Part shown: one piece after another, positions 40,450-48,307 of the stretch | Position numbering within the stretch: position 1 is the stretch's first letter | Layout of the letters: each line of letters opens with the position of its first letter | Assembly (NCBI GenBank): GCA_944350015.1 | Contig: CALVNW010000008.1 | Span: 1-49,510 of the forward strand | Origin: an uncultured Clostridia bacterium | Lineage (GTDB): Bacteria > Bacillota > Clostridia > Christensenellales > UBA1242 | Reading direction: 5' to 3' | DNA: 49,510 bases | Made by a program: the position numbers and the translations under genes | The notes under the pieces: model-generated | Told to the model about the DNA's origin: nothing | The model's input: only the letters and a program-made list of their open reading frames with translations | Database searches by the model: none

Positions 40450-40971
40450 CTATATTACACTTTTAATTATCTCCCAAATGCGCGAAATATATACAATATT
40501 GTCAGATTTTTTTGTTTGTGTAAAGCAAAATGCTGGAAAAACTATACACCACCAGTTGTTGCCCTCGCCACTGCCAAGCTCTAAAATGAGCGCGTCATAG
40601 TAACCTTCTTCTAAGGTGACCTCCTCGTATGTACGAGTTGGAAAATACTCATTATCAAGCTTTGCCCTTGATTTGTATGTAAACCCGCTAGCGCTTAGTA
40701 CGCTATTTGCAACATCCTCAATAAGTGAAAAATTTTGCGCTATCTTTACCTTTGCCTCATCAAAACTTTCAATCTCGCTCACAAGCGGAATAAGCGCTTC
40801 AACGACAGCATCCTTGACCTTATATTTCACTGCTTGGTCACACTCTAAATTGGAATTTGCTCTAATATGAATTCTAAGATACTGCACGCTTTCACTGCTA
40901 GTTCCAATAGGACAAAATATTAAAATAACTACAAGTGCAATAGCTGATACAATGCCAATAATATATTTCAT
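40450..40971 (-). CDS. spoIIR: Stage II sporulation protein R
   Basis: SpoIIR is secreted from the forespore under sigma F and triggers SpoIIGA to process pro-sigma E in the mother cell. A signal sequence (about 1-22) is followed by the family core: YLRIHIRANSNLECDQAVKYKVKDAVVEAL (near residues 31-60), a helical middle, then YFPTRTYEEVTLEEGYYDALILELG and GEGNNWWCIVFPAFCF. The length of 173 is shorter than the 220 of B. subtilis but normal for compact clostridial forms. AAGAGGATG precedes the ATG. Being in one transcript with sleB and ypeB joins an early forespore signal with late germination genes. Confidence 0.95.
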   Translation of the reverse strand: MKYIIGIVSAIALVVILIFCPIGTSSESVQYLRIHIRANSNLECDQAVKYKVKDAVVEALIPLVSEIESFDEAKVKIAQNFSLIEDVANSVLSASGFTYKSRAKLDNEYFPTRTYEEVTLEEGYYDALILELGSGEGNNWWCIVFPAFCFTQTKKSDNIVYISRIWEIIKSVI

Positions 40972-41062
40972 AACATCCTCTTGTCATAATAATTGACTTA
41001 AATTGCCCATAAAAAAACAAATTTATATGCTAAAATATAATATTTTTGTCAAAAACAAAGAA

Positions 41063-41089
41063 AAAACATATCAAAAGATGATATGTTTT
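41063..41089 (-). terminator. Terminator after the SPOCS/LysM gene
   Basis: AAAACATATC and GATATGTTTT form a 10-bp stem with a seven-base loop, and on the minus strand T-rich sequence follows. It lies about 25 bases after the stop of the gene at 41113. Confidence 0.75.
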
Positions 41090-41112
41090 ATAGTTTAATC
41101 TGTTATTAACTT

Positions 41113-42624
41113 CTAAGTTCTTTGATAAAACAGTATCAAAGTCGTATCCTCACTGCAAGGGAACGACACATCTGCGTTTTGTGCGACAATTTGTTCCTCT
41201 TTGACTTTGGCGTTCTTGGCAATATCCCAAAGCTCTTCACCCGAGCGAGCGAACAAAACTTCCATTGCATAATCTTTTGGTTGATAGTCCTCAAGTGCGG
41301 TTGCCTCTGATATAATCCCCGCAAGTTTATCATAGCAATAGCTTACGCTTGCCTTGACTTTTGCATCATAGAAAAGCTCTCTACCCTTTTTGACAGCAAC
41401 GTCCACATCATATACAATAGCGTCAACCGAAAGTAAGCCTCCCTCTTGATAGTTAAACTTGTCAGAAAGTGTAAACGGAACATCAATCTGTGCGCTATAA
41501 AGTGAATTATCCTCGTCATTAAGATATATCACATTGGTTTTAGCGATGCCTTCTACAAAAATTTCTCCATCTTTGATATAACTGTTAGTCACCGTGACGC
41601 TATTGCCACCACTGAATAATATCTTGTCTACTCTAGGTTTGTCATCTTCAAGCACTAGCGAGCCTTCAATTTTGCCCTCAACAAGTTCGACAGGACAAAT
41701 ATATGACATATCAAAGGACTCAGTTGTAACCTTAGTCTCACACTTTGTGCTGTAAAGGTCCTTTATCACAGAAAAACTTTCCTCTCCAAACGCGATTGCA
41801 GATAGAGTTAAAGGAACTTTCACAACAATCTTGCATCCCTTTTCATCTTCGACAAGTTCGCAAGTAACATCTTCCTGCGACACAGCTACTTTCCCATCTA
41901 CAAGACTATCCCTAGTTGCGCCTTCAATTTCAATTTCCTCTTTGAAGGTGTCGTATACATAACCGCTTTCAAACTTATCGTTATCATTTATATAGATGAC
42001 CCTTGAAGCCACCTCACCACTTATGGTAACAAAGTTGACTCCACTTTCAACAGATTTTACAATAGCACTGCTTTCAGTGAGCAAAACTTTACTTATCTTA
42101 TCTCTGATATTGATTTCGCTTGTGACTTCAATATTAACACTACCACATCCAATAAACTTTATTATAGATATATCATCATTTTTAACGCAAATATCATCAT
42201 CATTACTTGAAATGGTTTTAATCTCTTTGTTTGCAACGATAAAGCCACACTGCTCAAGAGTTACAACAATTTTGACATTTTCACCATTGATACTTTCAAC
42301 ATTATAGTCAATTATCTTCAAATTAACAATGGCACACTGATTATTCTCTATATTCTCATTTTCAAACTTGGAAGAAAATGGACAAGTTGACGCAACTGTA
42401 TTCAGCCCTCCGTCACCATTTAGCACAACAACCTTTACATCTAAATTGCTAGAAAAATTGACTACGCCGTTTAGAGTTTCACTGCTAATTTTGCCTAGCC
42501 CAAGCGACACTGATAATACCTTTGTAATGTTTTCTCCTGCGTCAATATTGCACTCTACAGAAAACTCACTTCTGCCAAGCGAGAACTTCTTTGCAACATT
42601 AAAATTATTTGTTTCAAATGCCAT
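41113..42624 (-). CDS. SPOCS (DUF3794) and LysM spore protein, SipL-like
   Basis: In C. difficile, SipL has SPOCS repeats and a C-terminal LysM and binds SpoIVA to build the coat basement layer. Here about 503 residues carry three SPOCS-type beta domains (about residues 20-150, 160-290 and 300-420), each with the repeating pattern KVLLTESSAIVKSVESGVN, then ASRVIYINDNDKFESGYVYDTFKEEIEIEG, or INVIYLNDEDNSLYSAQIDVPFTLS in the third. The LysM follows: EVLFARSGEELWDIAKNAKVKEEQIVAQN near the end. Ribosome binding site GGAGGG puts the start at the ATG at 42624; the frame extends seven codons further. It is close to the spore genes at 38-41 kb. SipL is likely, but other SPOCS proteins exist. Confidence 0.85.
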   Translation of the reverse strand: MAFETNNFNVAKKFSLGRSEFSVECNIDAGENITKVLSVSLGLGKISSETLNGVVNFSSNLDVKVVVLNGDGGLNTVASTCPFSSKFENENIENNQCAIVNLKIIDYNVESINGENVKIVVTLEQCGFIVANKEIKTISSNDDDICVKNDDISIIKFIGCGSVNIEVTSEINIRDKISKVLLTESSAIVKSVESGVNFVTISGEVASRVIYINDNDKFESGYVYDTFKEEIEIEGATRDSLVDGKVAVSQEDVTCELVEDEKGCKIVVKVPLTLSAIAFGEESFSVIKDLYSTKCETKVTTESFDMSYICPVELVEGKIEGSLVLEDDKPRVDKILFSGGNSVTVTNSYIKDGEIFVEGIAKTNVIYLNDEDNSLYSAQIDVPFTLSDKFNYQEGGLLSVDAIVYDVDVAVKKGRELFYDAKVKASVSYCYDKLAGIISEATALEDYQPKDYAMEVLFARSGEELWDIAKNAKVKEEQIVAQNADVSFPCSEDTTLILFYQRT

Positions 42625-42745
42625 TATACCCTCCAACTCAAACATTTTTTACAAGATATTACTACGCACCCCAAAAATAAAATATTACAAAAAAGTTTAA
42701 AAACCTTATTTTTAGTCAATAAATATAAAAATTAAAGGAGATGTT

Positions 42746-42976
42746 ATGAGAAAGGTAAACTTAAATATAGATGATATAAAATCAAAAATCTTGTCCTTAA
42801 AGGGCGAAGAGGTGGAGATGAAATACAATCGCGGTAGAAAAAAGTTTGACACAATCAATGGCACAATTCAAGATGTATACCCAAGCGTCTTTACCGTTTG
42901 CGTTAAAGACCAAAATGGGCAAGTACAAACCTTTTCCTACTACGATGTGCTATGTGGCAATGTGATAATATTGTAA
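42746..42976 (+). CDS. veg: Veg protein
   Basis: A conserved 76-residue Bacillota protein, in B. subtilis strongly expressed and linked to biofilm matrix control; its biochemical role is not settled. MRKVNLNIDDIKSKILSLKGEEVEMKYNRGRKKFD, then GTIQDVYPSVFTVCVKD and FSYYDVLCGNVII match the family end to end (an SH3-like barrel). AAAGGAGATGTT precedes the ATG. A terminator follows at 43059-43094. Confidence 0.93.
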   Translation: MRKVNLNIDDIKSKILSLKGEEVEMKYNRGRKKFDTINGTIQDVYPSVFTVCVKDQNGQVQTFSYYDVLCGNVIIL

Positions 42977-43058
42977 ACTATTAATAAACAAGGAATATTG
43001 CAAAAACAAGGCTTAAAAGGATGTTGTTTGCTAAAAACGGACAACGAATAAAAAACGA

Positions 43059-43094
43059 GAACATATTGAAAATTGTAGTCAATATGTTCTTTTT
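43059..43094 (+). terminator. Terminator after veg
   Basis: GAACATATTG (43059-43068) pairs with CAATATGTTC (43080-43089), followed by TTTTTC. It is about 80 bases downstream of the veg stop. Confidence 0.8.
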
Positions 43095-43121
43095 CTTGTA
43101 TAATCTTTAAAAGGAGTATAT

Positions 43122-43163
43122 ATGTATCAAGGAAAAAGAAAAAATAAAAGATGGTCTATTTAG
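43122..43163 (+). pseudogene. Gene start cut after 13 codons by an IS remnant
   Basis: AAAAGGAGTATAT stands before an ATG that opens MYQGKRKNKRWSI and ends in TAG at 43161-43163, two bases before the inverted repeat of an IS-like remnant (43165-43227). A TTGTATAATC -10-like box lies upstream. MYxGKxxKK starts are typical of clostridial envelope proteins (TasA/camelysin- and SipW-neighbour type), so the rest was probably lost when the element inserted and decayed. The remaining 130 bases to 43359 are AT-rich, without a gene. Confidence 0.45.
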
Positions 43164-43164
43164 G

Positions 43165-43227
43165 GTGAACCCCAAAAGTTGGACAAAAAATTTGCACCTC
43201 CTTAAGTGTCTAACTTTTGGGGTGCAC
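43165..43227. mobile_element. Internally deleted IS remnant (inverted ends only)
   Basis: GTGAACCCCAAAAGTTGGACA (43165-43185) and TGTCTAACTTTTGGGGTGCAC (43207-43227) are inverted copies with 19 of 21 matches around 21 bases. The AAGTGxACCCCAAAAxTTxGACA pattern is that of IS3-family ends. No transposase remains. A related end stands at 49435-49480. Confidence 0.65.
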
Positions 43228-43359
43228 TTCAAAATTATCGTGTTTTTTATTTAGTTGATTTAATTTTTTAATAATTTTGATTTTAATCAATTTTAAAAAT
43301 ATTTTTATTATTAAACCAATTTTTTCTAGATTATTTTTGAATTTTTGTTAAATTCAATG

Positions 43360-44286
43360 TTAATTTATCTTTTCTATCTTTTTATCCAAATTTTTAAGGC
43401 TTGGGACTATAATCTCGACGCCCTGTTTAATTACTTCAAAGTCAAAACTCCCAGCGCCGATTTTTTCGCCATCAAGGTTGATAACAGTATCGTCTGTTGT
43501 GTCAATATGGAATTTATCAAGCTCAAGCACCTTCATACTTCTATTGTCCTTATATCTCAATCCTCTTAAAAAAAACATTGCAACCGAACAAATGGAAGTA
43601 AAATTGACCTTATCTTTTTTAGACTTGATTAGCACAACGTCAACAAGCCCATCATTGAGTCTTGCCCTGCGATTTATCATAAAGCCCGCAACACTTCTTG
43701 AATTTAAAATAAGCATAATTGCATATTTGCCTTCAAGCGTTCCGCTATCATATGTCAATTTAAGTTTAACCGCTTGTGTGGTAAAAATTTTCTTAGCGCC
43801 GTGAAGAGCATAGGCAATCTTGCCCATCTTTTTCTTTTGCTGTTGATTTGTCGCATAGCTTGTTTCGGTAAAAAGCCCGCTACAGCATACATATATACCA
43901 TATCTATCATTCATCTTAAAAACATCGTGTGCAAAAACCTGTCCATTTAGTATATTCTTGACCGCCTTCTTTATATCACGAGGAATTCCAAGAGAATGTG
44001 CAACATCATTGACTGTGCCTGTTGGAATATATCCAATTTTAGGTTTTCTTGATAGTCTCATACAAGAATTGACCACTTCATTTAAGGTGCCATCCCCGCC
44101 AGAAACTACAAGCAGGTCTATCCCCTCACCCTTTTCTAAAATCATATCACCGATATGCCCAGGATACTGAGACTGACAAACTTCTACTTGATATTTCTCT
44201 TCAAGTAACTTTACAATTTCTTTTTCTTTTTTTACAATCTTGCCTTTTCCGCTGAGCGGATTATATGCAAACAAACACTTTTCCAT
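43360..44286 (-). CDS. Diacylglycerol/lipid kinase family protein (YegS/BmrU type)
   Basis: Phosphorylates diacylglycerol or a related lipid at the membrane. The first domain has FAYNPLSGKGKIVKKEKEI, then LVVSGGDGTLNEVVNSCM (the nucleotide-binding GGDG near residue 66) and IGYIPTGTVNDVAHSLGIP. The second, beta-rich domain holds KMNDRYGIYVCCSGLFTETSY and INLDGEKIGAG near the end. 308 residues is normal. The start has no ribosome binding site; instead a promoter (TTGACT, 17 bases, TATATC) ends eight bases before the ATG, so the transcript is probably leaderless. It is divergent from yitT across 140 bases. Confidence 0.92.
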   Translation of the reverse strand: MEKCLFAYNPLSGKGKIVKKEKEIVKLLEEKYQVEVCQSQYPGHIGDMILEKGEGIDLLVVSGGDGTLNEVVNSCMRLSRKPKIGYIPTGTVNDVAHSLGIPRDIKKAVKNILNGQVFAHDVFKMNDRYGIYVCCSGLFTETSYATNQQQKKKMGKIAYALHGAKKIFTTQAVKLKLTYDSGTLEGKYAIMLILNSRSVAGFMINRRARLNDGLVDVVLIKSKKDKVNFTSICSVAMFFLRGLRYKDNRSMKVLELDKFHIDTTDDTVINLDGEKIGAGSFDFEVIKQGVEIIVPSLKNLDKKIEKIN

Positions 44287-44294
44287 ATATATAA

Positions 44295-44323
44295 GATATA
44301 CAATAAAATTAAAAATAAGTCAA
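44295..44323 (-). promoter_or_regulatory. Promoter abutting the lipid kinase gene
   Basis: On the minus strand, TTGACT (44323-44318) and TATATC (44300-44295) with exactly 17 bases between. Only eight bases separate the -10 box from the ATG at 44286, leaving no room for a ribosome binding site. Confidence 0.55.
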
Positions 44324-44391
44324 CTAAGAGAGTAAAAATATTAAAATATTGTAACATTAGAATAAAAAATAGATAAAAAAGTCAAAATAAT

Positions 44392-44420
44392 TTTACAAAA
44401 AATTCTAAAACTGCTATATT
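44392..44420 (+). promoter_or_regulatory. Promoter abutting the YitT gene
   Basis: TTTACA (44392-44397), 17 bases, then TATATT (44415-44420). The ATG is at 44427, six bases later, and there is no ribosome binding site in the interval. Spacing is identical to that of the MATE-HAD gene. Confidence 0.55.
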
Positions 44421-44426
44421 CAATAT

Positions 44427-45446
44427 ATGAAAATAAAATCTTTAAATAAACAAACCATATTAAAATTTATTTGTCAAACATTAGTTATGATTGTGGCAGG
44501 AATAATTGGTGGCTCTGCTTTTAAAACCTTCTTTGAAAGTGTCGGGATAATACCTACGGGTGTTTCAGGTTTGTCATTAATTATCCATAATCTTTTTGCA
44601 CGTGGAGATATTAATATACCAACCTCTGTAATATACCTTACAATTAACTCTGCTATAATTTTAACAGCGTTAAAGGTTTTTGGACTGAGGTTTTTGTTAT
44701 TATCTGGCATAGGCATCGGCTCATACACTCTTGCTATGCAGTTTGGAGACCTAAACTCTTTAATAAACAAAACTAGCGAAAGCACCTCAGATTTGCTCCT
44801 GCTCTACTCAATTGTCGGCGGTATGATTATGGGACTAATGATTGGGCTTGCTTTAAGGTATGGCGGGTCTACTGGCGGAAGCGACATTGCGGGAGCCCTT
44901 CTCAATAAATTTTTTCCAAAAATAAAGACAGGGTATTTCCTTCTTGGAATAAACGCAATCGTCATCACTTTAAGTGTTGTTACAACTGGAAGTTTTGTTA
45001 TTGGCTTATACGCGCTTGTGTCTACAATCATCAGCTCAATGGCAACAAACCTTGTCCTCGACGATTCTAAGCGCGTGGTTGCATTCTATATAATCTGCAA
45101 CAAGCCCGAGGCTATAGCTGAGGCTATACTTGATAAATTCCACAGAGGTGTAACTAAACTTGACGTACAAGGAATGTTTTCTCAAAAAGAAAAGACTATG
45201 CTCTTGTCTCTTGTGCCAAAAGGACAAGCTCACGAGATGAAAAAGCTTGTAAACGAACTTGACCGTAACGCCTTCGTCTTTTCATCGACTGTTACAGAAA
45301 CCTTAGGCGATGGCAATTTTATGAAAGAGGCATCAATATTCAAAAATAAAGTTTCAGAAGCAAAAGAAACTTTAAAATCAGATAAATTACTCTCTCGAAA
45401 GATAAAGGCAAAGAAAATATTAAAAAAGAAATACAAATTAAAATAA
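44427..45446 (+). CDS. YitT family membrane protein with DUF2179 domain
   Basis: 339 residues. About five or six membrane helices lie between residues 10 and 205, with the conserved loop GGSAFKTFFESVGIIPTGVSGLSLIIHN and LRYGGSTGGSDIAGALLNKF typical of YitT. The soluble DUF2179 domain follows (about 215-290): VVAFYIICNKPEAIAEAILDKFHRGVTKLDVQGMFSQ, then MLLSLVPKGQAHEMKKLV. A charged Lys-rich tail of about 45 residues extends beyond the usual length. The family is common in Bacillota and its transport or signalling role is unproven. A promoter lies six bases before the start, so translation may be leaderless. Confidence 0.92.
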   Translation: MKIKSLNKQTILKFICQTLVMIVAGIIGGSAFKTFFESVGIIPTGVSGLSLIIHNLFARGDINIPTSVIYLTINSAIILTALKVFGLRFLLLSGIGIGSYTLAMQFGDLNSLINKTSESTSDLLLLYSIVGGMIMGLMIGLALRYGGSTGGSDIAGALLNKFFPKIKTGYFLLGINAIVITLSVVTTGSFVIGLYALVSTIISSMATNLVLDDSKRVVAFYIICNKPEAIAEAILDKFHRGVTKLDVQGMFSQKEKTMLLSLVPKGQAHEMKKLVNELDRNAFVFSSTVTETLGDGNFMKEASIFKNKVSEAKETLKSDKLLSRKIKAKKILKKKYKLK

Positions 45447-45486
45447 AAATATTAAATTAAAATAAAAAAAATATAAATAAAAAATC

Positions 45487-45520
45487 AAGCAGTTTTAATT
45501 AATAAAAATCAAAACTGCTT
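45487..45520 (+). terminator. Terminator after the YitT gene
   Basis: AAGCAGTTTT (45487-45496) and AAAACTGCTT (45511-45520) form a 10-bp stem around 14 AT bases, followed by TTTT. It lies about 40 bases after the stop. Confidence 0.8.
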
Positions 45521-45622
45521 TTTAAAATCATAGTAAAAAATAAAAATATTTTAAAAATTAATTAAAAATCAGTTTTTTGTTATTTTTGATTAATTTTTTA
45601 TTTTTAGGGAAAAATCTATTTA

Positions 45623-46213
45623 TTAATTTTCAAATTTGATATTTTTATAAAAGGTCTCTATTTCTTCATTGATTATTATTTTGATTCGCGTGATTAGTTT
45701 TTGCAAAATTCCATTTTTTATATAATGTGAAATATGAAATTTATATAATATTCTATTTTTTGTTATATGAGCCAAATACATAGAGACGTCTTCTATGCGC
45801 ATTGATGTAATATCCTTATTTTTGACATCTGTTATTCGATTTTTAACACCACTGCCAAGTGTCTCTGATATTATATTTAAATTAACATAAAAATCTTCAT
45901 CATAACATCTTACACCACATAAACTTTTATATTTTTTATCATCTAAACGTTCTAAAATATCATTGCATAAATATCGCACGTTTTTTTCAAGAGGCCACTC
46001 GTCATAGAAGTATTTTCCACCGCTTATTCCGTCAGTAAAAGGTTTTATTCTATCGTAAATTAGTTTTGCTACATAATTTTTTAATTCTAATTTCAAATCA
46101 TCTGGCAAAAATTCTCCTATTGTAAATATTTTCCATTGTGGAAGTTTTATAATTTTACTTTCTGTATCTTTTATTATCTTGTCTAATTCTTTGTTATTTG
46201 TCTTTGAAAACAT
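45623..46213 (-). CDS. Hypothetical protein, 196 aa, in accessory region
   Basis: A soluble Ile/Lys/Asp-rich protein with no signal peptide or clear fold (starts MFSKTNNKELDKIIKDTES; contains GISGGKYFYDEWPLEKNVRYLC and LCGVRCYDEDFYVNLN). TAGGAGGGGAA just before the ATG shows it is translated. It stands at the border of the accessory stretch that runs to the window end and is very AT-rich, which fits recent acquisition. Family unknown. Confidence 0.6.
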   Translation of the reverse strand: MFSKTNNKELDKIIKDTESKIIKLPQWKIFTIGEFLPDDLKLELKNYVAKLIYDRIKPFTDGISGGKYFYDEWPLEKNVRYLCNDILERLDDKKYKSLCGVRCYDEDFYVNLNIISETLGSGVKNRITDVKNKDITSMRIEDVSMYLAHITKNRILYKFHISHYIKNGILQKLITRIKIIINEEIETFYKNIKFEN

Positions 46214-46255
46214 TTCCCCTCCTAATGATATTAATATAGCATATTTAAAATTTTT

Positions 46256-46460
46256 TTCAAAATAAAATCGCGCAAAATGCGAAGTGGAGCATTTACGTTT
46301 GCACGGGCAAGAGAAAAAACAAGCGCCACCGTCGTAACGGCTCGAATAGAGCCTAGACAGAAGCGCAGTCTCTATGGTAGAGATAAGTGGGCTCGAAAAG
46401 ATTCTCTTTAAATGACAATTTAAGGGTTAAAGCCACCGACCCCGCCTTATCAGAAAAGTA
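46256..46460. other. Structured GC-richer non-coding segment
   Basis: Between the hypothetical gene and the BRO gene lie about 500 bases without a ribosome-bound gene. This part has short hairpins GGCTCGAATAGAGCC (46339-46353) and TCTCTATGGTAGAGA (46369-46383), and the motif GCCACCG in two places (46326-46331 region and 46432-46438). Base composition differs sharply from the flanks. It may be the end of a mobile element or a structured RNA. Two minus-strand frames stay open over about 45 codons without a start. Confidence 0.4.
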
Positions 46461-46537
46461 ATGTAAAATGCAAGTCTTTTTATACTTTTCACCAAATCTC
46501 TTTTAAATAAAGACAAACAGACACTCACAAAATCTTT

Positions 46538-46571
46538 TAGTAGTCAACTAATTTGAAGCGGTTGACTACTA
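46538..46571. repeat. 11-bp inverted repeat upstream of the BRO gene
   Basis: TAGTAGTCAAC (46538-46548) and GTTGACTACTA (46561-46571) match exactly around a 12-base spacer, followed by further ACTACTATT copies. No T tract follows, so it is not a simple terminator. It could be an operator for the BRO gene 150 bases downstream, or a recombination site. Confidence 0.55.
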
Positions 46572-46718
46572 TTTACTACTATTGGCACTTTTTGCTACTT
46601 TTTTTACTCTTTTAAACTGTCTAAAACTATACCGAACCATTAAAATTGATTTAGAAAATTTATAAATTTCAATACAAAATAGATTGAATTATGATATACT
46701 CTTTTTAGGAGTAAAGCT

Positions 46719-47558
46719 ATGTCAAATATTAAAGTTTTTGAAGATAGAAAAATTAGAAAGCAATGGAACGAGCAGGAAGAAGATTGGTATTTTTCTGTTG
46801 TTGATGTTGTGTGGATACTAACTGACAGCAAAGATTATCAAACTGCGAGAAAATATTGGAATAAACTAAAACAAAGGTTAAAAGATGAAGGAAGTGAACT
46901 GGTGACATTTTGTCACCGGTTGAAATTAGTTGCTCAAGACGGAAAAATAAGAGAAACTGATGTGCTTAACACCAAAGGCATATTAAGACTTATTCAATCA
47001 ATTCCAAGTCCAAAAGCGGAACCTTTTAAGATGTGGCTTGCTCAAGTTGGAAGTGATAGACTTGACGAAATTGCCGACCCGGAAAAAGCAATAATTCGAG
47101 GTGCAAGTTTTTATCGTGCAAAGGGGTACACAGAAGGTTGGATAAATCAAAGACTTCAAACTATTGAAATACGAAAAGAACTTACTGACGAACGGAAAGA
47201 ACGTGGAATCACAAAGGATAAAGACTATGCAATACTAACAAATGAGATGACAAAGGCTTGGAGCGGACTTTCTGTGCAAGAATACAAAAAGCTTAAAAGA
47301 TTGAAAAAAGAAAATTTGCGTGATAATATGACCAATATAGAACTTGTTCTTAATATGCTTGCTGAAGTCACAACAACTGCCCTTTCAAAACAAGAAAAGC
47401 CACAAACCTTTAAAGAGAACAAAAACATTGCTCGTCGTGGTGGAAATGTTGCAAACACAGCAAAACAAGCCTACGAAGAACAACTTGGGCAAAAAGTAGT
47501 ATCTCCATTATATGCAAAGAACAAGCAAACGCTTGAAATAAAAAATGATGAAGATTAA
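46719..47558 (+). CDS. BRO-N domain protein (phage antirepressor / DinD-like)
   Basis: 279 residues. The N-terminal BRO domain (about 1-110) has FEDRKIRKQWNEQEEDWYFSVVDVVWILTDSKDYQTARKYWNKLKQRL, then LNTKGILRLIQSIPSPKAEPFKMWLAQVG, matching the KilA/BRO DNA-binding family in phages and the DinD-like proteins of bacteria. The C-terminal part (about 120-279) has ERGITKDKDYAILTNEMTKAW, LSVQEYKKLKRLKKENLRDNMTNIELVLNMLAE and a Lys/Asn-rich end, as in DinD-like relatives. TTAGGAGTAAAG precedes the ATG. Such genes are common in mobile elements. It is probably stress- or SOS-linked; no LexA box was recognised. Confidence 0.85.
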   Translation: MSNIKVFEDRKIRKQWNEQEEDWYFSVVDVVWILTDSKDYQTARKYWNKLKQRLKDEGSELVTFCHRLKLVAQDGKIRETDVLNTKGILRLIQSIPSPKAEPFKMWLAQVGSDRLDEIADPEKAIIRGASFYRAKGYTEGWINQRLQTIEIRKELTDERKERGITKDKDYAILTNEMTKAWSGLSVQEYKKLKRLKKENLRDNMTNIELVLNMLAEVTTTALSKQEKPQTFKENKNIARRGGNVANTAKQAYEEQLGQKVVSPLYAKNKQTLEIKNDED

Positions 47559-47600
47559 TTAATGGTAAACTAAGTTAATACTATTTTAAAAGGAGTTTTT

Positions 47601-48152
47601 ATGTTTAGTCTATTAGAAGAATTAAAAAAATATAAACCTTTTGACAAAAGAGAGAAAAAAGATTTAAACAAAACCTTGCATTTTCTTGAAAACAATTCAA
47701 ATTGTTATGATAGGTCAAACAAGATTGGTCATATAACTGCTGGTGCTTTTATTTGTGATAAAAGTGGAAATATTTTACTTAATCATCACAAAAAATCTGG
47801 TATGTGGTTTCAATTTGGTGGACATAGTGATGGCGAAGAAAATAGCCTAAATGTTGCGAGAAGAGAAGTTATGGAAGAAGCAGGTATAACTGATTTTATG
47901 TTAGGTAAGGATTCAATTTTTGATGTTGCTGTTATGAAAATTCCTTATAGTGCAAAGAAAAATGAACCTGAACATTGGCATTATGATATTAATTTTCTTT
48001 TTATTGTTGACAATCATAATTATGAAATATCTAACGAGTCAGTTGAAATTAAATGGGTCACTATCAATGAAGCACTTTCGTTGGTTGATAAAAGAGATGC
48101 TGGAATGATTAGAATGATTGACAAATATAAATCATTTTTGGAAAAATTTTAA
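47601..48152 (+). CDS. Nudix hydrolase
   Basis: 183 residues. The Nudix box is exact: GHSDGEENSLNVARREVMEEAGI near residues 73-95, with the metal-binding REVMEEAG. The strand before it reads AGAFICDKSGNILLNHHKKSGMWFQFGG. HWHYDINFLFIVD and EIKWVTINEAL complete the fold. The enzyme hydrolyses a nucleoside diphosphate linked to another group, or an oxidised nucleotide; the substrate is not readable. AAAGGAGTTTTT precedes the ATG. A terminator follows at 48178-48215. Confidence 0.93.
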   Translation: MFSLLEELKKYKPFDKREKKDLNKTLHFLENNSNCYDRSNKIGHITAGAFICDKSGNILLNHHKKSGMWFQFGGHSDGEENSLNVARREVMEEAGITDFMLGKDSIFDVAVMKIPYSAKKNEPEHWHYDINFLFIVDNHNYEISNESVEIKWVTINEALSLVDKRDAGMIRMIDKYKSFLEKF

Positions 48153-48177
48153 ATATATTTTTATACTTGACAAAAGA

Positions 48178-48215
48178 AAAAAGTGTTAAAAAGCAAAACG
48201 CTGATAACACTTTTT
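48178..48215 (+). terminator. Terminator after the Nudix gene
   Basis: AAAAAGTGTTA and TAACACTTTTT form an 11-bp stem around about 16 bases, with T residues after it. It is 26 bases downstream of the stop codon. Confidence 0.8.
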
Positions 48216-48307
48216 TATTTTTTATATAAATTATATATTATTTCTTTGTTTTGTGTTGAAAGATAAATTTTCAAAAGAAATTAAAATAAAGAAAAGTTTT
48301 CTTTTGG

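Noticed and set aside
42368-42700. Plus-strand frame opposite the SPOCS gene start
   Set aside because: Antisense shadow, rich in Ser and Phe because of the codon use on the other strand.
46640-46831. Minus-strand open frame over the BRO gene start
   Set aside because: Overlaps the well-supported BRO start and ribosome binding site; no ribosome binding site of its own.
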